From positions 1 through 12,125 of the forward strand of contig JAGRAY010000038.1 of NCBI GenBank assembly GCA_020434375.1: a DNA stretch of 12,125 nt. The letters are read 5' to 3'. Position 1 is the first letter of the stretch, and every line of letters begins with the position of its first letter. This document shows, one piece after another, positions 8,460 through 12,125 of this stretch. Made by a program: the position numbers and the translations under genes. The notes under the pieces were generated by a model, which did not search any database, was not told the origin of the DNA, and worked only from the letters and a program-made list of their open reading frames with translations. The stretch comes from Bdellovibrionales bacterium (GTDB lineage Bacteria; Bdellovibrionota_G; JALEGL01; JAGRAY01).

Positions 8460-8484
8460 TTTGGCATCACAGAGCGATGCCAAA
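8460..8484. repeat. Perfect 9-bp inverted repeat (hairpin) upstream of gspC
   Basis: Arms TTTGGCATC and GATGCCAAA are separated by a 7-nt loop. No T-run follows on either strand, so it is not a standard terminator. If transcription begins at the sigma-70-like promoter candidate just upstream, it would sit at the very 5' end of the gsp mRNA. If the sigma-54 element is used, it would instead lie between enhancer and promoter. Confidence 0.6.
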
Positions 8485-8522
8485 TTGTCATGCTCAAACT
8501 GTTAAATTGTCAAAATGACAAT
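8482..8522. promoter_or_regulatory. Dyad and half-site repeats, candidate enhancer/operator for gspC
   Basis: ATTGTCA-AAA-TGACAAT at 8506-8522 is a 17-bp dyad with perfect 7-bp arms. The 9-mer AAATTGTCA occurs at 8504-8512 and again at 8482-8490, 22 bp apart, about two helical turns. The second copy is followed by a weak match to the other half. Symmetry, size and distance from the sigma-54-like element fit a tandem binding site for a dimeric Fis-type HTH activator. Which protein binds is not shown by the sequence. Confidence 0.5.
8484..8513 (-). promoter_or_regulatory. Candidate sigma-70-type promoter upstream of gspC
   Basis: TTGACA at 8508-8513 matches the -35 consensus exactly. GACAAT at 8484-8489, after an 18-bp spacer, matches 4 of 6 positions of the -10 consensus. 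Both hexamers lie inside the dyad/half-site repeats, so a bound regulator would compete with or reposition polymerase here. It would give a 5' leader of about 130 nt. It is an alternative to the sigma-54-like element or an addition to it. Confidence 0.3.
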
Positions 8523-8725
8523 ACCACTCGTTTGCACCAATGGAATATGTCATGAGTTTTTAGACCTGCCCATTACTTAGCGAATAATAGGTAGCATAAA
8601 ATTTGATAGATGGAGCGTTTATCCAAAACTTAGAGAGCATCTTGATTTATGTACGCCGTTGACTTTGTATCTATAAGCCGCCAATTTTGATGATTACTAT
8701 GCGACCTCCGTCCCCATTTGCATAT

Positions 8726-9028
8726 CTAAAACATCGCATTGCCTTTGGACTTTGGTGTGCTAATCGCTGCGTCACAGTGAACGCTGCTGGCAACTCCATC
8801 ACCTGCCATATCAGAACAATCAATTTGGCAGTCGGTCATTCGTTCTTCATCACAGCCAACCGAACCTATGCTAGTGCCGTCGGCACGACAGTCACATGTG
8901 ATGTTTGCCATACCGTTTGTGGCCAAAGTGTTAAAATCTACCACTTTTTTGTTTTGAATGATGTTGTTGCTGCCACAACCTAAAACATAAGCGATACTTA
9001 AAATTGTAATATATTTTTTTTGTTTCAT
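8726..9028 (-). CDS. Small six-cysteine lipoprotein of unknown function
   Basis: 100 aa. MKQKKYITILSIAYVLGC is a lipoprotein signal peptide: basic N-terminus, short hydrophobic core, lipobox V-L-G-C with lipidation expected at Cys18. The mature part of about 83 residues is rich in Asp, Gly and Cys, with cysteines at 45, 47, 59, 67, 71 and 85. The central 'CDCRADG...GCDEERMTDCQIDCSD' suggests a disulfide-stabilised, perhaps metal- or calcium-binding, periplasmic or surface module; this is inference only. I do not recognise the family. ATG (9026-9028) is preferred over TTG at 9037 because it gives the usual leader length; neither has a good ribosome binding site. It lies 116 bp after the response regulator, preceded by a sigma-54-like element, and 377 bp before gspC. 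The intact lipobox argues that it is a real gene. Confidence 0.68.
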   Translation of the reverse strand: MKQKKYITILSIAYVLGCGSNNIIQNKKVVDFNTLATNGMANITCDCRADGTSIGSVGCDEERMTDCQIDCSDMAGDGVASSVHCDAAISTPKSKGNAMF

Positions 9029-9041
9029 GCTCTGCAATAGA

Positions 9042-9057
9042 GCAATACCAATACCAA
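9042..9057 (-). promoter_or_regulatory. Candidate sigma-54 element upstream of the small lipoprotein gene
   Basis: On the minus strand, TTGG-TATTGGTA-TTGC has the exact TTGG-N8-TTGC arrangement of a -24/-12 promoter. The inner positions (TATTGGTA) do not match CACG. Transcription would start about two bases before the ATG at 9028, giving an essentially leaderless mRNA. It overlaps a short direct repeat (GGTATT twice), so chance is a real alternative. Confidence 0.3.
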
Positions 9058-9144
9058 TAAGCTTATCAGCTAAATCAATAACTTAGCTCACATGATCACA
9101 CGAAACTATGAATATTATTCGTAGTGATAGAGGTTTTTTGGTAA

Positions 9145-10494
9145 CTAAGGTTCCAGTTTTCGGTAGATGGTTCGGGGAGCGATGCCTAGGAGTTTGGCGG
9201 CGAGTGTTTTGTCGCCGTCTGTTTTTTTGAGGGTTTCTCGAATTAAAATATTTTCTACTTCTTCGAGCGGCATACCCAAAGGGATTTTGATTTCGTCTCC
9301 TTCCATTTGAGGTGATTGACGAATATTTTGTGGAAGCAGATCGCTGGTCAGTATTTTATCTTTAGTTAAGACCACCGCACGTTCAACGGTATTTTCAACC
9401 TCACGAATGTTTCCGGGCCATGAATAAGTGGTTAGATAAGACATGGCTTCTGTATCAAAACCTGTAACCGCTTTATGGTTTTTTTCAGAATAAATTCTAA
9501 TAAAATGATCGAGTAAGATCGGAATATCTTCTCGTCGGGATCTAAGAGGAGGCAATGTGATTGTAATGACATTGAGGCGGTAGAAAAGATCTTCTCTAAA
9601 GGTCTTTTCTTTAACAGCCTCTTCGAGGTTTCGATTCGAAGCAGCAATAATTCGAACGTCGCAATGAATTGATGCGTTGGATCCAAGGCGTTGAAACTCG
9701 CCCTCTTGAAGCACGCGAAGGAGTTTGACCTGCACAGCCAATGAAATTTCTCCGATTTCATCGAGGAATAGAGTGCCGCGATGTGCGTGTTCAAAGCGTC
9801 CTTCCTTGCGTTGAGTTGCTCCTGTAAAAGCACCTTTTTCGTAACCAAATAGTTCAGCTTCTAAAAGTGTTTCTGGCAAGGCCGCACAGCTGACTTTTAA
9901 AAAAGGTTCTCTAGCTCTTGGGCTTGATTGGTGAATGGCCTCTGCGACGAGTTCTTTGCCGGTACCACTTTCACCTTGAATAAGAATCGTCGATGAACTA
10001 CTTGAAACCTGGGAGATCATATCTAGCACATGTCGAATGGCAGGCGACTGACCAATGATTCCTTTTTGAGACTCATATTGCTTGAGAGCTTCTTTAAGTC
10101 GTGTGTTTTCTCTCACGAGCGACCTTCGCTCAAGGCTTTTTTCAATAGTGCGCAGTAAAGTGGCCTTCTTAAAAGGTTTTGCCAAGAAGTCGTAAGCGCC
10201 CTCTTTGATGGCCTCAACAGCCGTTTCAATGGTGCCGTGAGCGGTCATAATAATTACATCGACTTCCGGACGAATGAGCCGAGCGGATTTCAAAACGTCC
10301 ATACCATCCATTAAAGGCATTTTAAGATCACTTAAAATGAGGTCAATATCACTTTTGCGAAGGATATCGAGCGCTTCGTGTCCATTTGTGGCTGAAAGTA
10401 CAAGGTAGCCACTTTGCTCCAGAATTAATGTGACAGAATGCCGATTGGCTTCATCATCTTCGACTAATAGAATCGTTCTCACATCTTCGTTCAT
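9145..10494 (-). CDS. NtrC-family sigma-54-dependent response regulator
   Basis: 449 aa, full length for the family. The REC domain (about 6-120) has the acidic pocket E12/D13, phosphoacceptor Asp56 (in LILSDLKMP), Thr84 and Lys106. A coiled-coil-like linker (about 120-143) precedes the AAA+ domain (about 146-375). That domain has Walker A GESGTGKE (174-181), the GAFTGA loop that contacts sigma-54 (221-226), Walker B GTLFLDE (240-246) and an arginine-rich 'PPLRSRREDI' sensor region. The C-terminal Fis-type HTH (about 422-449) ends 'AAKLLGIAPRTIYRKLEP'. It should therefore bind enhancer DNA and activate sigma-54 polymerase when phosphorylated. No histidine kinase is in the window. ATG start with a poor ribosome binding site; 52 nt after the upstream lipoprotein gene. 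Sigma-54-like elements before the next gene and before gspC make those plausible targets. Confidence 0.95.
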   Translation of the reverse strand: MNEDVRTILLVEDDEANRHSVTLILEQSGYLVLSATNGHEALDILRKSDIDLILSDLKMPLMDGMDVLKSARLIRPEVDVIIMTAHGTIETAVEAIKEGAYDFLAKPFKKATLLRTIEKSLERRSLVRENTRLKEALKQYESQKGIIGQSPAIRHVLDMISQVSSSSSTILIQGESGTGKELVAEAIHQSSPRAREPFLKVSCAALPETLLEAELFGYEKGAFTGATQRKEGRFEHAHRGTLFLDEIGEISLAVQVKLLRVLQEGEFQRLGSNASIHCDVRIIAASNRNLEEAVKEKTFREDLFYRLNVITITLPPLRSRREDIPILLDHFIRIYSEKNHKAVTGFDTEAMSYLTTYSWPGNIREVENTVERAVVLTKDKILTSDLLPQNIRQSPQMEGDEIKIPLGMPLEEVENILIRETLKKTDGDKTLAAKLLGIAPRTIYRKLEP

Positions 10495-10546
10495 ACCTGA
10501 ATTCTGATCATTTCAATAAATTTCCCCGGATTTTTGCCCATGGTAT

Positions 10547-11002
10547 TTACCGGCAAGCAAATTCAATTTCTTGATCACTCGATAGACTAGAACACACATC
10601 TTGGTAGACACCAAAGAATATTGGTTCATAGGTTGATGCGGTATACGCAGATACCGTACAACTCGAATCGGCCTTAACACCAATGGCAACAAAAGAGACA
10701 AATCGCGTGTTTTCAGGATAACTTCGATTAAGGAGATATTTTGCGGGGTGGCATAAGGTGAATGCATTCATAATGCATTCCTTGCCAGCTTCAATTTCAG
10801 AAGGAGAAGATGTGTCGTCAAATGATCCACAGTTGATGCCGTTGGTCAGAATCGAAACATTATAGCTTTGGTATGTATTTATAATCTGAGAGAAGCTATC
10901 TTCGGGCTGAAAGCCAAAACCAATGCCTGGGTTACCCACACCCGTGCCGCATCCGGATGCAATCAGAATTCCTAAGAACAATAAAATCCCTTGCTTAATC
11001 AT
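10547..11002 (-). CDS. Lipoprotein of unknown function paired with a TIGR02147 regulator
   Basis: 151 aa. MIKQGILLFLGILIASGC is a clear lipoprotein signal peptide with lipobox I-A-S-G-C and lipidation at Cys18. The mature N-terminus, CGTGVGNPGIGFGFQP, is a Gly-rich motif I associate with lipoproteins of Bdellovibrio-like and related bacteria. Six further cysteines (58, 76, 84, 115, 137, 150) could form three disulfides, fitting an exported protein. No catalytic motif is recognised; function unknown. The ATG at 11000-11002 lies inside the end of the upstream regulator gene (8-bp overlap), with GGA about 5 nt before it. A TTG one codon earlier is possible. The overlap implies co-transcription and probable translational coupling. 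The response regulator starts 52 nt downstream. Confidence 0.82.
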   Translation of the reverse strand: MIKQGILLFLGILIASGCGTGVGNPGIGFGFQPEDSFSQIINTYQSYNVSILTNGINCGSFDDTSSPSEIEAGKECIMNAFTLCHPAKYLLNRSYPENTRFVSFVAIGVKADSSCTVSAYTASTYEPIFFGVYQDVCSSLSSDQEIEFACR

Positions 11003-11816
11003 CAAAGTCCAAACGGAAAAATTGCAAGCTCAACTGGTAAACAGAATCAAATGGTGTCCGCTTTGAAAAATAGGTATCCATTTCATTGCGAAACGCATGA
11101 ATTCGTTGGGATGCCTTTACAAGATCCTTTTTGTTTAAGGCGAGCGTAAGAGACGAAAAGCAACGTTCATTTGGTCGTTGCTCATCAAGAGCTGACTTAG
11201 CAAGATCGAGGACGGCTTTATGAAAATGCGTGGCAGCTTGTGAAACAATGGTATCAGGTGTTTGAAGACTTTGATTCGTAACTTTGTAAGTGTTTTTGCC
11301 TTCAAGGGTAATAAGTTTGAGTTTTAAAAGTAATTCAAGAGCCTCTTTGGCTTGCATGGGCGTGATTCTGTAGTCGAATTTTTTTGCGATCCACTTTGGG
11401 GTGGGTAAATCATCCGCAAAAAGAAGTAGTTCTTTAATCGCCAAGGGATACCAACTTGAAAGAACTTCATAGTGTTCCTTTCCAAGCAGTGTTCGTTCAT
11501 CATGAGACCGAATTAATTCAAGGTTTTTTTGGAAAAAAAGTCGTTCTTCGTCATCTGTAGCTTGATTATAAAAAACCAAGTTTTCAAAATAGTGAGCATC
11601 TTGTTCTTGCAAACCAAGGCCTTTTGCAAACTTCTTAACATTTCGATGCGTGAGGTTTCTCTGTCCATCCATGACAAGTTTAAAGTAATTGGGCGAATTA
11701 ATTCCTGCTTTTTTCGCAAAAAATCGATAGGAATAAGAGGGATTTGCTAATTTTTTTTCTTCGTAGAAATCTTTCAGAAATTGTCGAAAGTTCGTGTACC
11801 CGTGGATTTTGCGCAC
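10995..11816 (-). CDS. TIGR02147/DUF4423 family HTH regulator-like protein
   Basis: 273 aa, the usual length for TIGR02147 proteins (about 270-280). The N-terminus 'IHGYTNFRQFLKDFYEEKKLANPSYSYRFFAKKAGINSPNYFKLVMDGQRNLT' is typical: a short 'Y-x-(N/D)-(F/Y)-R-x-F-L-x-D-x-(Y/F)' stretch, then an XRE-like helix-turn-helix (about 29-68). 'YFENLVFYNQA' and the 'EVLSSWYPLAIKEL' core follow. A probable winged-helix-like part is at about 137-180 ('WIAKKFDYRITPMQAKEALELLLKLKLI'), then an all-helical C-terminal half. It is probably a cytoplasmic DNA-binding regulator; its target and ligand are unknown. The start is GTG at 11814-11816; no ATG lies upstream in frame before the family's normal beginning. 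No ribosome binding site is visible, but a TACAAT lies 7 nt before the GTG. It overlaps the lipoprotein gene that follows. Confidence 0.9.
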   Translation of the reverse strand: MRKIHGYTNFRQFLKDFYEEKKLANPSYSYRFFAKKAGINSPNYFKLVMDGQRNLTHRNVKKFAKGLGLQEQDAHYFENLVFYNQATDDEERLFFQKNLELIRSHDERTLLGKEHYEVLSSWYPLAIKELLLFADDLPTPKWIAKKFDYRITPMQAKEALELLLKLKLITLEGKNTYKVTNQSLQTPDTIVSQAATHFHKAVLDLAKSALDEQRPNERCFSSLTLALNKKDLVKASQRIHAFRNEMDTYFSKRTPFDSVYQLSLQFFRLDFDD

Positions 11817-11880
11817 AACGCAATTGTAACTGATGTGACGATCAAATTGGAGTCATAAATCAGATGGCCAGGTCTAAGGC

Positions 11881-11894
11881 TTAACATTTGTTAA
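11881..11894. promoter_or_regulatory. 14-bp palindrome, candidate operator of the TIGR02147 gene
   Basis: TTAACA-TT-TGTTAA has perfect 6-bp arms and sits 65-78 bp before the GTG start, where an operator is often found. An autoregulatory site for the XRE-like HTH of the downstream protein is possible. AT-rich palindromes of this size also occur by chance. Confidence 0.35.
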
Positions 11895-11916
11895 AAGAAC
11901 GTTGAATTCTCACGTT

Positions 11917-11967
11917 GTGCCTTCTATTGTCACTCATTTGGAAGGAGGAGTTTCAAAGAGAAGGCAC
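11917..11967. repeat. 9-bp inverted repeat with purine-rich loop
   Basis: GTGCCTTCT (11917-11925) and AGAAGGCAC (11959-11967) are perfect complements around a 33-nt loop. On the plus strand the loop contains GGAAGGAGGAG, Shine-Dalgarno-like but with no start codon at a usable distance. On the minus strand the loop is pyrimidine-rich. It could be an RNA stem in the leader of the TIGR02147 gene or a protein-binding dyad. Confidence 0.45.
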
Positions 11968-11975
11968 GCTGTAAG

Positions 11976-12005
11976 CTAACCTGTGAGACTATTCCCACAG
12001 GTTAG
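11976..12005. repeat. Perfect 10-bp inverted repeat
   Basis: CTAACCTGTG (11976-11985) and CACAGGTTAG (11996-12005) flank a 10-nt loop. No T-run follows on either strand, so a standard rho-independent terminator is unlikely. It lies 9 bp from the neighbouring 9-bp inverted repeat, so the two could form adjacent stems in one RNA. Confidence 0.6.
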
Positions 12006-12034
12006 GGTGTTGGGCTATTGGCGAGTATTGCGAT

Positions 12035-12069
12035 AAAAAAGACAAACAGATCCAGTTTTTTGGGATCTG
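12035..12069 (-). terminator. Probable rho-independent terminator of a gene beyond the right edge
   Basis: On the minus strand, CAGATCC and GGATCTG form a 7-bp stem with a 9-nt loop. It is followed at once by TTTGTCTTTTTT (12035-12046). It would end a minus-strand transcript coming from outside the window and separate it from the TIGR02147 gene. The stem is short, with 4 of 7 pairs GC. Confidence 0.5.
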
Positions 12070-12125
12070 AGTGACGATTTCATCGCCGAGGTAAACTGTT
12101 AAAACTTTAATCATGGTCTATGAAT

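Larger units (their letters stand above)
8349..8725. other. Gene-free control region between the small lipoprotein gene and gspC
   Basis: 377 bp without a convincing gene. The half nearer gspC is dense with signals, listed separately: a sigma-54-like element, an AT-rich tract (about 8396-8437) that could bend DNA, a hairpin, and a dyad with half-site repeats. The half from about 8523 to 8725 shows only short ORFs with stops in all frames and no recognisable protein. I see no rho-independent terminator for the lipoprotein gene here, so read-through into gspC cannot be excluded. Confidence 0.6.
11817..12125. other. Gene-free region upstream of the TIGR02147 gene
   Basis: 309 bp with no convincing gene. 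From the right it holds a probable minus-strand terminator, a 10-bp inverted repeat, a 9-bp inverted repeat with a purine-rich loop, and a 14-bp palindrome; these are listed separately. The longest minus-strand ORF starting at an ATG (11989-12114, 41 codons) runs through the terminator and is doubtful. Promoter hexamers for the TIGR02147 gene are not clear. Confidence 0.55.

Noticed and set aside
8560..8640. 26-codon minus-strand ORF in the gspC upstream region
   Set aside because: Too short, with no ribosome binding site and no recognisable protein; probably random.
8515..8757. Plus-strand frame starting MTIPLVCTNG and readable across two stop codons, considered as a decayed gene
   Set aside because: Two in-frame stops, no family recognised, and the first codons lie in the dyad upstream of gspC. 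The pattern is within chance for an AT-rich spacer.
8687..8983. 98-codon plus-strand ORF
   Set aside because: It is antisense to the small lipoprotein gene, which has a clear signal peptide and lipobox. The plus-strand product has no recognisable features or ribosome binding site.
9067..9088. AGCTAA/TTAGCT inverted repeat after the response regulator, considered as its terminator
   Set aside because: The arms are only 6 bp and no T-run follows on the minus strand.
9088..9102. TGTGATCATGTGA, considered as a CRP-like site
   Set aside because: The two TGTGA blocks are in direct, not inverted, orientation and only 3 bp apart, which does not match the CRP dyad.
9432..9848. 138-codon minus-strand ORF inside the response regulator gene
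   Set aside because: It lies in another frame of a gene with complete, well-conserved domains; a shadow frame.
10491..10541. 16-codon ORF (starts MGKNPG) whose stop overlaps the response regulator start as ATGA, considered as a coupling leader peptide
   Set aside because: No ribosome binding site and nothing to distinguish it from chance, although it could explain the regulator's poor ribosome binding site.
1..12125. tRNA, rRNA, CRISPR array, insertion sequence or integrase
   Set aside because: No cloverleaf-like sequence, regularly spaced repeats, transposase-like protein or terminal inverted repeats with target duplication were seen.

Overview
The window (AT-rich by eye) carries every recognised gene on the minus strand. 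It most resembles a Bdellovibrionota-type or other former deltaproteobacterial genome. The evidence is a T2SS operon in canonical order, a TIGR02147/DUF4423-type regulator (a family known mainly from Bdellovibrio-like bacteria and Fibrobacter), a lipoprotein starting CGTGVGNPG after lipidation, and an NtrC-type sigma-54 activator. The species cannot be fixed from sequence alone.

Layout in transcription order (right to left). 12125-11817: a gene-free stretch with a probable terminator for a gene outside the window and a series of inverted repeats. 11816-10547: a TIGR02147-family regulator overlapping a six-cysteine lipoprotein gene. 10494-9145: a full-length NtrC-family response regulator (REC, sigma-54 AAA+, Fis HTH). 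9028-8726: a second small lipoprotein, also with six cysteines beyond the lipidated one. 8725-8349: a gene-free control region. 8348-1: gspC, D, E, F, G, H, I and the start of gspJ, tightly packed with several start/stop overlaps, so almost certainly one operon. gspK, L and M would be expected beyond the left edge.

The genes encode most of a type II secretion machine: GspC (inner-membrane/periplasmic link), GspD (outer-membrane secretin), GspE (cytoplasmic ATPase), GspF (inner-membrane platform), GspG (major pseudopilin) and GspH, I, J (minor pseudopilins). The prepilin peptidase is not in view.

The most interesting signal is regulatory. The region upstream of gspC holds a sigma-54-like -24/-12 element (TGG-N8-TTGC) just before the start codon. 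About 125-155 bp further upstream is a 17-bp perfect dyad (ATTGTCA-AAA-TGACAAT) with a repeated half-site 22 bp away, the usual arrangement of an enhancer for an NtrC-type activator. Such an activator is encoded two genes upstream. A second TTGG-N8-TTGC element precedes the small lipoprotein gene. This suggests, without proving, that the response regulator controls the secretion operon and the lipoprotein. The weak point is that both elements would leave leaders of only a few nucleotides.
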